From positions 1-17,274 of the forward strand of contig JACRAO010000162.1 in the NCBI GenBank assembly GCA_016213345.1: 17,274 nucleotides of DNA. Direction: 5' to 3'. The position numbers and the translations under genes are program-made. Shown piece after piece: positions 1-7,044 of the stretch. This stretch comes from Bdellovibrio sp. Lineage in GTDB: Bacteria > Bdellovibrionota > UBA1018. Within the stretch, counting starts at the first letter, position 1, and every line of letters begins with the position of its first letter. The notes below the pieces were generated by a model. It did no database searches. It worked only from the letters and a program-made list of their open reading frames with translations, and had not been told where the DNA came from.

Positions 1-165
1 AAGATTGGGGAGTGAGATCAATTTTCCTGTTTTTTGCTCATAAGCACGAGAAAGATTTCCTAAAGTATTAGCTCCTTCGTCATTATAAAACGAAGCGTCC
101 GGAAGTGCACCAGCACCAACTCCGTCTAGAACAATCCAAATGACCCTTTGCATAAGATTTGCCAT
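1..165 (-). CDS. deoB: Phosphopentomutase, N-terminal part (runs off window)
   Basis: I read this from the reverse strand as 55 in-frame codons from an ATG at 165, open to the window edge. The translation begins MANLMQRVIWIVLDGVGAGA and continues with LPDA and DEGANTLGNL, the N-terminal signature of phosphopentomutases. The Asp of VLDGVG is a metal ligand in this alkaline-phosphatase-like family. The enzyme interconverts ribose or deoxyribose 1-phosphate and 5-phosphate in the cytoplasm, supplying the deoC substrate. The ATG lies one base after the deoC stop (TAA-A-ATG), so the two are almost certainly co-transcribed and translationally coupled. Neither this ATG nor an in-frame ATG at 153 has a clear Shine-Dalgarno. 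Only about one seventh of the usual ~400 residues is visible. Confidence 0.88.
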   Translation of the reverse strand, partial: MANLMQRVIWIVLDGVGAGALPDASFYNDEGANTLGNLSRAYEQKTGKLISLPNL

Positions 166-166
166 T

Positions 167-844
167 TTAATAAGTTTGAGGATTATTTATTTTTGAACCT
201 GTGACAATCGCGACACTTGACGAAGTGCCAAGGCGATTGGCGCCAGCTTCGATCATTTTTATGGCGTCTTCATAGGTTTTAATTCCTCCAGAAGCTTTTA
301 CCCCCATGTCTGGTCCCACTACTTCTCTCATTAGCTTGATGTCTTCTATGGTGGCGCCACCACCACCAAAACCAGTAGAAGTTTTTACAAAATGAGCTCC
401 GGCTGCTTTAGCTAAAGCGCAACCAATTATTTTTTCATTTTTAGTTAGACTTGCAGTTTCTAAAATTACTTTTACAGACACTGGTCTAACTGTTTCCACA
501 ACTTGACGAATGTCATTTAAAACAAGAGAATAGTCTTTTCCCTTTAGTGCACTAATATTAAGAACCATGTCAATTTCCTGTGCTCCAGCCAAGAGAGCTT
601 CTTTTGCTTCGCATACTTTAGAGGCACTCGAAGCTGTTCCTAACGGAAATCCTACAACCGTTATTGGTTTTGTTTTTGAACCTTTTAGGACATCCGTAAC
701 TAGTTTAATATAGGTAGAATTTACACAAACTGTTGTGAAACCATAGGTTTTGGCTTCGGTGCAAATTTTTAGTATTTCTTCTTTTGTTGCGCCTGGTTTT
801 AAGAGCGTATGGTCAATAAAAGCGGCTAATTCATTTGAATTCAT
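167..844 (-). CDS. deoC: Deoxyribose-phosphate aldolase
   Basis: This 225-aa class I aldolase is of normal length for DeoC. It cleaves 2-deoxyribose 5-phosphate to glyceraldehyde 3-phosphate and acetaldehyde in deoxynucleoside catabolism, in the cytoplasm. Visible family motifs are DHTLLKP (residues 11-17), EIDMV with D92, the Schiff-base lysine K154 in HFVKTSTGFG, and the proton-relay lysine K183 in VKASGGI. All three catalytic residues are present, so it should be active. It is first in a minus-strand unit with deoB directly after it. The ATG at 844 has only a weak purine stretch upstream, and a TTGACA box sits 33 bases before it. The transcript may therefore have a very short leader. Confidence 0.97.
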   Translation of the reverse strand: MNSNELAAFIDHTLLKPGATKEEILKICTEAKTYGFTTVCVNSTYIKLVTDVLKGSKTKPITVVGFPLGTASSASKVCEAKEALLAGAQEIDMVLNISALKGKDYSLVLNDIRQVVETVRPVSVKVILETASLTKNEKIIGCALAKAAGAHFVKTSTGFGGGGATIEDIKLMREVVGPDMGVKASGGIKTYEDAIKMIEAGANRLGTSSSVAIVTGSKINNPQTY

Positions 845-853
845 AGTGATTTC

Positions 854-883
854 TATCTATTCAGTTTTTACTTGAAGTGTCAA
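854..883 (-). promoter_or_regulatory. Candidate deoC promoter
   Basis: On the minus strand a perfect TTGACA (883-878) is followed after 18 bases by TAGATA (859-854). The expected transcription start would fall only a few bases before the deoC ATG at 844, which implies a leaderless or nearly leaderless mRNA. The same TTGACA-N33-ATGAA layout, with an identical AATCACT next to the ATG, occurs in front of gmd. The -10 match is imperfect. Confidence 0.5.
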
Positions 884-923
884 GTCGGATTAAAAAAGAA
901 AACTATCATTTTTGAAATAATTT

Positions 924-932
924 TGCTAGAAT
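924..932 (+). promoter_or_regulatory. Candidate extended -10 promoter of the RNase E/G gene
   Basis: TGCTAGAAT matches an extended -10 (TGnTATAAT with one mismatch) in an A/T-rich region, with no convincing -35 box at 16-18 bases. Transcription would start near 939 and give a leader of about 140 nt. It diverges from the deoC promoter, and the -35 regions lie only about 20 bases apart. This is a motif match only. Confidence 0.35.
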
Positions 933-1001
933 GGGAACTTAGGCAGAGGCTTTTCTAATTAATACTTTTGCATAGAGTCCTTATCAAAAAAGGAGATAAG
1001 A

Positions 1002-1019
1002 TTTCCGCACATGCGGAAA
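1002..1019 (+). promoter_or_regulatory. Hairpin in the RNase E/G mRNA leader
   Basis: TTTCCGC (1002-1008) and GCGGAAA (1013-1019) form a perfect 7-bp stem with the four-base loop ACAT. No T-run follows, so it is not a terminator. It lies about 60 nt before the start codon of the ribonuclease gene. By family knowledge, E. coli rne autoregulates through structures in its 5' leader, so a similar role is conceivable. A purine box AGGAG at 991-995 and a 7-codon ORF starting inside the hairpin (1011-1034) sit here too. Confidence 0.45.
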
Positions 1020-1077
1020 GTGCTGCCAATATAGACGAAAAACAAGAAAATTTTATGATTTTTAGGAGATTAAATCA

Positions 1078-3501
1078 ATGTCAACTGAACTTATTGTTAA
1101 TTCATCTCTTCCAGAGATACGTATTTCATTACTTGAAAATGGAGAAATCCAAGAACTTTTAGTAGAAAGACCATCAGAAAAAGGAATTGTAGGAAATATT
1201 TATAAAGGGCGTGTGACCCGTGTTTTACCAGGTATGCAAGCTGCTTTTGTAGATATCGGTCTTGAAAAAGCCGCTTTTCTTTATGTAGATGACGTTTATG
1301 TGCATTCTCAAATTTGGGATGATGAAGAAGAAGAAGGTGGTGACTCTCTTATTGAGACAGAGTTAGAGGCACCAATTGTTCGTGAACAAGGAGAAAATGA
1401 GCTTTTACAAGTAGAATCAGAGAATGCACCTCCCTCAGATGATGAACCTTCCCCGGCAAATGAATCACCATCAGAGGAGGAGTCTGCTCAATCAGAGTTA
1501 CCAAAGACTCAAACAGCGAATATAGAAACTTCTACTGACAACTCACCTGTGTCACCACAGCGTATGCGACGTGGAGGAAAAGTAGGCAGACAAGGAAGGG
1601 GAGGAGGACATTACAGAGGGAGACAGGGTAGAGTCTATTCTAATTCACGGGATAGACGAATTGCACCTCAAGTTTCACGTTTTCATAAAAGCGAAGTTAA
1701 TATTCAGGACCTATTGCATGAAGGACAGGAAGTTATTGTTCAAGTAGCAAAAGCGCCTATTGCAACTAAAGGTGCACGATTGACGTGTCATATCAGTTTG
1801 CCAGGTAGATACCTTGTGTGTATGCCTACGATTGATCATGTAGGAATTTCACGCAAAATTGACAGAGAAGACGAAAGGCGAAGGTTGCGAGAACAAGTAG
1901 AGAATAATCGCCCCTCAGGAATTGGTTTTATTGTTCGTACAGCTACAGGACGTGGACAGTCAGAAAAAAGAATTAAACAGGATATTGATTACTTAACGAA
2001 ACTTTGGGGTGAAATTAAAGAAAGTACGTCTTCTTCTACTGCGCCTTCTCTTGTGTATGAAGATTTAAATGCTGTTTTACGTTCCATTAGGGATTGGGTT
2101 TCAGAAGATATTGATAAAATTATAGTAGATTCTCGTTATTATTATAACGAAATTTTACAGTTTGTAAGTTATTTCATGCCTGTTTTAAAACAAAAAGTAG
2201 AACTCTACCATGGAGATATTCCCGTTTTCGATGCTTATAATATTTCTCCTGAACTTTCACGCGCTTTAGAAAGAAAAGTTTGGTTAAAGTCAGGTGGTTA
2301 CATAGTGATTGATCAAACCGAGGCGTTAGTTTCTATTGATGTAAATACGGGAAGATTTGTTGGTAAGAAAAATTTGGAAGATACAATTTTGAGGACAAAT
2401 TTAGAAGCAATCGAAGAAATTGCATATCAGCTCAGGTTGCGAAACTGTGGCGGGATTATTATTTTAGATTTAATTGATATGGAGCATGATGAAAATCGTT
2501 ATCGTGTTTATAGAGCTCTTGAAGAAGCCTTAGAAAAGGACAAAGCTCGTCCTACTATTTTGAAGATTTCTGAACTTGGACTTATCGAAATGACCAGAAA
2601 AAGAACAAGAGATACGATGGTTCGAACGTTAAGTGAAACATGTGCTCACTGTGAAGGAAAGGGATTTATAAAGACAAAACAAACTGTTGCCTATGAGGTA
2701 TTAAGAGAGATTGAGAGGATTGGCATTGATCGTCAAGCTACCAAATTTTTGGTTCAGGCACATCCTGATGTTATTGATATTTTGGCTTTTGACAACAAAG
2801 ATACGTTAGATCAACTAGAGCGTCGGTACCGAAAGCAAATTTACTTGCAAGCGGTTTATGATTTTCATCCTGAACAGTTTGAAGTGAGTACTGATAAGAC
2901 TATAAAAAAAGTTAGATTTGGTGAGAAGAGTTCAAAAGAATCTCCAGTGAGGACACCTAACCGAAAAGAAGCAGTAGAGAAAGTAACAGAAAATGTTATG
3001 CCTACGGCGGATGTTTCAATCCAGACTGAAAGTACAAACAGTTCTGATACTGTGACTGTCTCTGAAATAAAACCACAAGGAAAATCTCTAGGAAAACATC
3101 CAGGAAAACCAGAAGAAGAGTTTAATGAAGAAGATCGTTTGGCTTTTGTAAGGGCACAGGCAGCGCAAGATGCAGCCCTTGCTCAAGGAACATTATCTAA
3201 AACTCATAAGCGTATTGCGCCAGGAGCTCAAAGACCTCAACGAACAATGGGCAGCAGGTGGAGGGGACAGAGTAATAATCCAAGAATACGTAATCATCAA
3301 AACAACGATGGCGGAAGACAGCATCGTCGATTTGGAAGATTGGATAGAGACAGAAATTATCATTACAATAAAAATAGGCATTCTGAACCAAAGCCAGCAG
3401 AAACGAGTCAGAGCACTAAGCCAAATATTCAGCCAAATATTCAAAATGATACCGTCGGCCCAACAGAGGTTACCGTTACTACTACAACAGAAAATAAATA
3501 A
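1078..3501 (+). CDS. rng: RNase E/G-family endoribonuclease with split S1 domain
   Basis: This 807-aa RNase E/G protein would cut single-stranded RNA in mRNA decay and rRNA/tRNA maturation. The S1 domain starts near residue 36 (GNIYKGRVTRVLPGMQAAFVD) and is interrupted at about 76-207 by an acidic stretch followed by an Arg/Gly-rich stretch (162-194), then resumes at NIQDLLHEGQEV. The 5'-sensor motif VRT is at 286-288. Catalytic aspartates are D421 (SIDVNTGRFVG) and D464 (IILDLIDM). The Zn-link cysteines are C522 and C525 (CAHCEGKG). Residues ~605-807 form an unstructured tail with acidic, Pro/Ser and Arg/Asn-rich parts, resembling the RNase E scaffold region. AGGAG at 1064-1068 lies 9 bases before the ATG and fixes the start. 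The stop codon abuts the stop of the convergent glycosyltransferase with no spacer. Calling it RNase E (rne) is equally defensible; the family assignment is secure. Confidence 0.95.
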   Translation: MSTELIVNSSLPEIRISLLENGEIQELLVERPSEKGIVGNIYKGRVTRVLPGMQAAFVDIGLEKAAFLYVDDVYVHSQIWDDEEEEGGDSLIETELEAPIVREQGENELLQVESENAPPSDDEPSPANESPSEEESAQSELPKTQTANIETSTDNSPVSPQRMRRGGKVGRQGRGGGHYRGRQGRVYSNSRDRRIAPQVSRFHKSEVNIQDLLHEGQEVIVQVAKAPIATKGARLTCHISLPGRYLVCMPTIDHVGISRKIDREDERRRLREQVENNRPSGIGFIVRTATGRGQSEKRIKQDIDYLTKLWGEIKESTSSSTAPSLVYEDLNAVLRSIRDWVSEDIDKIIVDSRYYYNEILQFVSYFMPVLKQKVELYHGDIPVFDAYNISPELSRALERKVWLKSGGYIVIDQTEALVSIDVNTGRFVGKKNLEDTILRTNLEAIEEIAYQLRLRNCGGIIILDLIDMEHDENRYRVYRALEEALEKDKARPTILKISELGLIEMTRKRTRDTMVRTLSETCAHCEGKGFIKTKQTVAYEVLREIERIGIDRQATKFLVQAHPDVIDILAFDNKDTLDQLERRYRKQIYLQAVYDFHPEQFEVSTDKTIKKVRFGEKSSKESPVRTPNRKEAVEKVTENVMPTADVSIQTESTNSSDTVTVSEIKPQGKSLGKHPGKPEEEFNEEDRLAFVRAQAAQDAALAQGTLSKTHKRIAPGAQRPQRTMGSRWRGQSNNPRIRNHQNNDGGRQHRRFGRLDRDRNYHYNKNRHSEPKPAETSQSTKPNIQPNIQNDTVGPTEVTVTTTTENK

Positions 3502-5097
3502 TTATTTCATAAACATAAACACTTGCCACTGTCCACGTTGGCAAATATAGCGATTATTTTTCCATTTTTTATCTCGCCATAGATGAATTAAAAACATATC
3601 TGCCCATGTCATCCACGCAGAATACAGTCTGGGATATTGTGCCGGGGTGCCTTCGATCCATTTTTCCTCTTGGCTAAAGATTTCTGGAACAACAACGGCC
3701 TCAATATTTTTGCCGTGTTCTATAGCCAAATTAGCACGGGTATGAAAATCATTTGTACGAGTAAATCGCCAATCCGGATGACGACGCGAGAGTTCTATTG
3801 TTATGTCTGGAAATGTGGGATCCCAAACCCTAAAAGGTTTAGGATAGTTTAGTGTAACTTCGAGTTTATTTAAGCGGCGTTCTACGCAATCAATCAGATC
3901 ATAATAGGTGGTCCAATTCCAACTTCTGCTTTTGTGCATTTCTCTGTACTGGTCATAAGTGGCATAAACAAAAATGAAATGATTTGGTAGTAATAAACAC
4001 AAAATGCTCATTAAACTGATTTTATAAATCAGCTTTTTTTGTTGAATCCATAATCTAAAAATCAATATTCCAGCAAAAGTCCAAACTGAAATGTGTAAAA
4101 AATAAATAAACCAAACTTCAGGTTTTGAACTCCAGAGCCAAATAGCGCCTAATATCCATCCAGAAGCAGGAGGCAAGACGGGTAATTTTGGATCTTGTTT
4201 TTTTGTTATAAATGCGGGGATAATTATCCCTAAAATTAGGGATAGTCCAATAAAAACCCAAATTATCCACGACACTATTTGGAGACTTGAGTGCCAGGTA
4301 GTTGGAGCACCCATATTTTGAAAGAGACTAGAGAGAGCTTTTTCTAAATTCGAAACCCAATCATTTTGAATGGCTAGCCTAGTCCATTGTGTGTGCATTT
4401 GGATTATGAATAAATCATAATGAATGACTACTGTAATTAGCCATGGTGTGAGATAAAGCGCAGTTTTTCCTGCTGTTTTTGAGATACTTTTTAGTGATTG
4501 GTTTGCTAAACCGAAAGCTGCTGGAAATAACAAATGAATAGCATTAAAATGAGCATAAGCTGCAAGCGCTAATAAACAAGAAACCGGATCCCAAATACCT
4601 TTAGCTTTCAATTTTTCAGGAAATCCAAAACTTAAACCTAGTACCATGGCTAATCCACAAAGCCCAACAAACGATTCAGGTCTTACTAACACAGAAGCCC
4701 AACGGTGTATTGGATCTAAAGCAAACAGCAGAACAATAAGTACACATAATACAAATGGAAGTTTTTTTTTGTAAAATACAAAACCTATAAGCACTCCACT
4801 TAGTGTCCAAAATAAAAGTGGCCAAAATTTAATAGCAAAGCTGCCATCAATGCCGATAAATCGTCCTACACCCAACAGAATAGGATATAGAGGCATAGTG
4901 TTAAAATTAAAAATTTTGTATGTAGGTTCAAATGGAGCTTGCGAGAGCATCACCCACTGTGGAGGCCATGTAAAAAGGTCTTTGGCTACAAAATAAAAAG
5001 CTGAATCATCTGGCCACGGTACTGGTACGAATGCTAACACCGAAAACCACACAAATAATGTAAATATAATAGGAATTAAAAATAGGATTATCATCAC
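3502..5097 (-). CDS. Polytopic GT-C-type glycosyltransferase (GT39/PMT-like)
   Basis: This ~530-aa membrane protein has an N-terminal membrane helix (about 3-24) and many further hydrophobic segments up to about residue 375, then a soluble C-terminal domain. The first outside loop carries an Asp pair in PWPDDSAFYF (D30, D31), the usual catalytic position in GT-C enzymes that use lipid-linked sugars. TMPLYPILLG follows at about 67-76 and the VRPE motif at 138-141, both typical of the GT39/PMT_2 group. It probably moves a sugar from a polyprenyl carrier to an acceptor on the periplasmic side. The acceptor cannot be read from the sequence. The start is either GTG 5097 (4-base overlap with the gmd stop) or ATG 5094 (1-base overlap); either way it is translationally coupled to gmd. 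A run of nine A encodes Lys-Lys-Lys near residue 111, and the frame is intact. Confidence 0.75.
   Translation of the reverse strand: MMIILFLIPIIFTLFVWFSVLAFVPVPWPDDSAFYFVAKDLFTWPPQWVMLSQAPFEPTYKIFNFNTMPLYPILLGVGRFIGIDGSFAIKFWPLLFWTLSGVLIGFVFYKKKLPFVLCVLIVLLFALDPIHRWASVLVRPESFVGLCGLAMVLGLSFGFPEKLKAKGIWDPVSCLLALAAYAHFNAIHLLFPAAFGLANQSLKSISKTAGKTALYLTPWLITVVIHYDLFIIQMHTQWTRLAIQNDWVSNLEKALSSLFQNMGAPTTWHSSLQIVSWIIWVFIGLSLILGIIIPAFITKKQDPKLPVLPPASGWILGAIWLWSSKPEVWFIYFLHISVWTFAGILIFRLWIQQKKLIYKISLMSILCLLLPNHFIFVYATYDQYREMHKSRSWNWTTYYDLIDCVERRLNKLEVTLNYPKPFRVWDPTFPDITIELSRRHPDWRFTRTNDFHTRANLAIEHGKNIEAVVVPEIFSQEEKWIEGTPAQYPRLYSAWMTWADMFLIHLWRDKKWKNNRYICQRGQWQVFMFMK
4016..4040 (+). terminator. Weak intrinsic terminator candidate antisense to the glycosyltransferase
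   Basis: On the plus strand, CTGATTT (4016-4022), loop TAT, and AAATCAG (4026-4032) form a perfect 7-bp stem, followed by C and seven T. It lies about 515 bases past the stop of the RNase E/G gene, which has no terminator at its own end. The stem has only two G-C pairs and sits in coding sequence, so it may be chance. Confidence 0.3.
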
Positions 5098-6098
5098 TGG
5101 CGTATAAATTTATCCGGATTCAGACCTTCTCTTTTTATATCTTCTCTAACCATAAGTGATACCAGATCTCTAAATGACATAGTAGGTTTCCATCCTAGTT
5201 TGTTCTTAGCTTTAGTGTGATCTCCAACGAGTGCGTCCACTTCTGTTCTACGAAAATTAATAGGATCTATTTTTACAAATTCTTGCCAATCCCTTCCTAT
5301 TATTTTAAAGGCAAGTTCTAAAAATTCCTTTACAGAGTGTGTTTCGCCTGTAGATACTACATAATCATCTCCTTGCGGTTGCTGGAGCATGAGCCACATA
5401 GCTTCGACATAATCTTTTGCAAAACCCCAGTCTCTTTTAGCATCTAAGTTGCCCAAATATAGCTCTTTTTGTTTTCCAGCTAGAATTCTTGCTAAACCTT
5501 TGGTTATTTTTCTTGTGACAAAGGCTTCTCCTCTACGCGGAGATTCATGGTTGAACAGAATTCCGTTGGTGGCATGCATATGATAGGCTTCTCGATAGTT
5601 TACTGTGGACCAAAAAGCAAAAACTTTTGCGCAAGCATAGGGGCTGCGTGGATAAAAAGGTGTGGTCTCTTTTTGTGGAGTTTCTTGAACTTTTCCAAAC
5701 ATTTCAGAACTTGATGCTTGATAAAAACGAGCTTGGCTTCCTGTTTCTATTATTGCATCAAGGATTCTTAAATTACCTAAACCTGTAACATCTCCAGTAT
5801 ACTCAGGTATGTCAAAACTCATTCTCACATGGCTCTGAGAGCCTAGATTATAAACTTCATCAGGTTTGATTTTTTGCATAAGGTGAATTAAACCTTGGGC
5901 ATCTGTAAGATCTCCATAATGCAAATAAAATGGTTTGTCTTTATATTTTGGATTATCAAAAATTTCATCAAGCCATTCGTTTTTAAATGACGTTGTGCGC
6001 CTAATGACTCCGTGTACTTCGTAGTCTTTATCTAAAAGAAATTCTGATAAATAAGAACCATCTTGTCCAGTAACTCCTGTAATAAAAGCTTTTTTCAT
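5094..6098 (-). CDS. gmd: GDP-mannose 4,6-dehydratase
   Basis: This 334-aa extended SDR converts GDP-D-mannose to GDP-4-keto-6-deoxy-D-mannose in the cytoplasm, the entry to GDP-fucose, GDP-rhamnose and related sugars. The NADP-binding motif TGVTGQDGSYL (8-18) is characteristic of Gmd, as are LHYGDLTD (59-66), NLGSQSHVRMSFDIPEYTGD (84-103), FYQASSSEMFG (catalytic S130 and E132), the YACAK catalytic pair Y154/K158, and LFNHESPRRGEAFVTRKI. It is slightly shorter than many family members (340-370 aa), and the segment after VIRRTTSF differs from the common RIDHLY version. It is first in a pair with the overlapping glycosyltransferase and divergent from an SDR gene across 55 bases. The ATG at 6098 has a short GGA 7 bases upstream. 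Confidence 0.95.
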   Translation of the reverse strand: MKKAFITGVTGQDGSYLSEFLLDKDYEVHGVIRRTTSFKNEWLDEIFDNPKYKDKPFYLHYGDLTDAQGLIHLMQKIKPDEVYNLGSQSHVRMSFDIPEYTGDVTGLGNLRILDAIIETGSQARFYQASSSEMFGKVQETPQKETTPFYPRSPYACAKVFAFWSTVNYREAYHMHATNGILFNHESPRRGEAFVTRKITKGLARILAGKQKELYLGNLDAKRDWGFAKDYVEAMWLMLQQPQGDDYVVSTGETHSVKEFLELAFKIIGRDWQEFVKIDPINFRRTEVDALVGDHTKAKNKLGWKPTMSFRDLVSLMVREDIKREGLNPDKFIRQ

Positions 6099-6107
6099 AG
6101 TGATTCC

Positions 6108-6137
6108 ATAAAAACATAAAGTATTCTATGATGTCAA
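6108..6137 (-). promoter_or_regulatory. Candidate gmd promoter
   Basis: A perfect minus-strand TTGACA (6137-6132) lies 33 bases before the gmd ATG. The best -10 at 18 bases is TTTTAT (6113-6108), a poor match. The arrangement and the final AATCACTATGAA are the same as before deoC, which supports a functional element more than the -10 itself does. Confidence 0.35.
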
Positions 6138-6153
6138 AAGGAAACGTCATTAT

Positions 6154-7020
6154 ATGTCAAAAATGTTAAAAATCGGATTAACTGGTTCTATTGGAGTTAT
6201 GGGGCAGATTTTAAAAAATAATTTTCAAAATTATTTTTGGGATTGTTTTTCTGGTGATATTTTAAATACAGATGATGTCAATGCCTGGTTAAAAAACTCT
6301 CATTCGTGGGATGGGCTTATTCATTTAGCAGCCATTGTGCCTATACACGTTGTTAAGCAGGATCCAATACATGCCTTAAGAGTCAATGTTGAAGGTACAT
6401 GCCGATTGTTGGAGTGTCTTAGTAAAAACTTATCTAAACTACCTTGGCTTTTTCTGGCCTCGACTTGTCATGTTTATGCTTCGAGTCATAAATTCTTAAA
6501 AGAAACAGATTCTACATTGCCAATTAGTATGTATGGGTTGACTAAACTTCAAGCTGAACAGTGGGCAGGTGTTTATGAGAGAAATCAAGAATTTAATATT
6601 TGTATTGGCAGGATTTTTAGTTGTAGTTCTAGGTTGCATCCAAAATCTTATTTTATACCATCAATGATCGAAAAGATTTTGAATGCTCCACGCGGCGCTG
6701 CTTTACAAATACGTGGTTTAGATGGAGTGCGGGATTTTCAAAGCGCTGGTCATGCGTGTAAGGCAATTGAATTTTTATTTCAAAAAAGAGCAACTGGAAT
6801 TTTTAATATTGCAAGTGGAATGCCAGTTCGTCTGTTTGACGTTGTAAAAAGACTCCAAAAAAAATTAAATCGCGAAGATTTGATTATTACGCCACTGGAT
6901 GAAGATGTTAGCAGCTTATCTGCAGATTTAGAGAAACTGCGTAGTTTGGGATTTGTGCCGGGAGTGGATTTAGAAAGCTTATTAGACGAAGCTATTGCTG
7001 CATATACTACTAAAGATTAA
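6154..7020 (+). CDS. NAD(P)-dependent extended SDR epimerase/reductase
   Basis: This 288-aa protein has an N-terminal Rossmann motif GSIGVMG (G11, G14, G17), NAG-equivalent HLAA (57-60), ASTCHVY (102-108) and a catalytic Y127-x-x-x-K131 pair in SMYGLTK. VRDFQSAGHACKAI (192-205) matches the usual RDF-H-DD-A segment of nucleotide-sugar epimerases, without the Asp pair. It therefore acts on a nucleotide sugar in the cytoplasm. It lies divergent to gmd, so a GDP-4-keto-6-deoxymannose reductase (Rmd-like) or epimerase role is a reasonable inference. The sequence alone does not separate these from other SDR functions. The start chosen has AAAGGAAA about 10 bases upstream; an in-frame ATG at 6163 is the alternative. 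A lipoprotein rhodanese follows 24 bases downstream. Confidence 0.75.
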   Translation: MSKMLKIGLTGSIGVMGQILKNNFQNYFWDCFSGDILNTDDVNAWLKNSHSWDGLIHLAAIVPIHVVKQDPIHALRVNVEGTCRLLECLSKNLSKLPWLFLASTCHVYASSHKFLKETDSTLPISMYGLTKLQAEQWAGVYERNQEFNICIGRIFSCSSRLHPKSYFIPSMIEKILNAPRGAALQIRGLDGVRDFQSAGHACKAIEFLFQKRATGIFNIASGMPVRLFDVVKRLQKKLNREDLIITPLDEDVSSLSADLEKLRSLGFVPGVDLESLLDEAIAAYTTKD

Positions 7021-7044
7021 GCATAAGATTAATGGAGGTTTTTT

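Noticed and set aside
845..1077. Small RNA or riboswitch in the 233-base divergent gap
   Set aside because: Apart from the promoter motifs and one hairpin I saw no recognised aptamer structure or terminator.
968..1162. 64-codon ORF from a TTG overlapping the start of the ribonuclease gene
   Set aside because: It overlaps a well-supported gene in another frame, has no ribosome binding site at its start, and its composition resembles no protein family.
3170..3550. Open frames on both strands across the 3' end of the ribonuclease gene
   Set aside because: They mirror the low-complexity Arg/Asn-rich tail of the real gene and have no start signals.
4771..4779. Run of nine T (A on the coding strand) as a programmed frameshift site
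   Set aside because: The frame is intact through it (Lys-Lys-Lys), and no alternative frame of interest follows.
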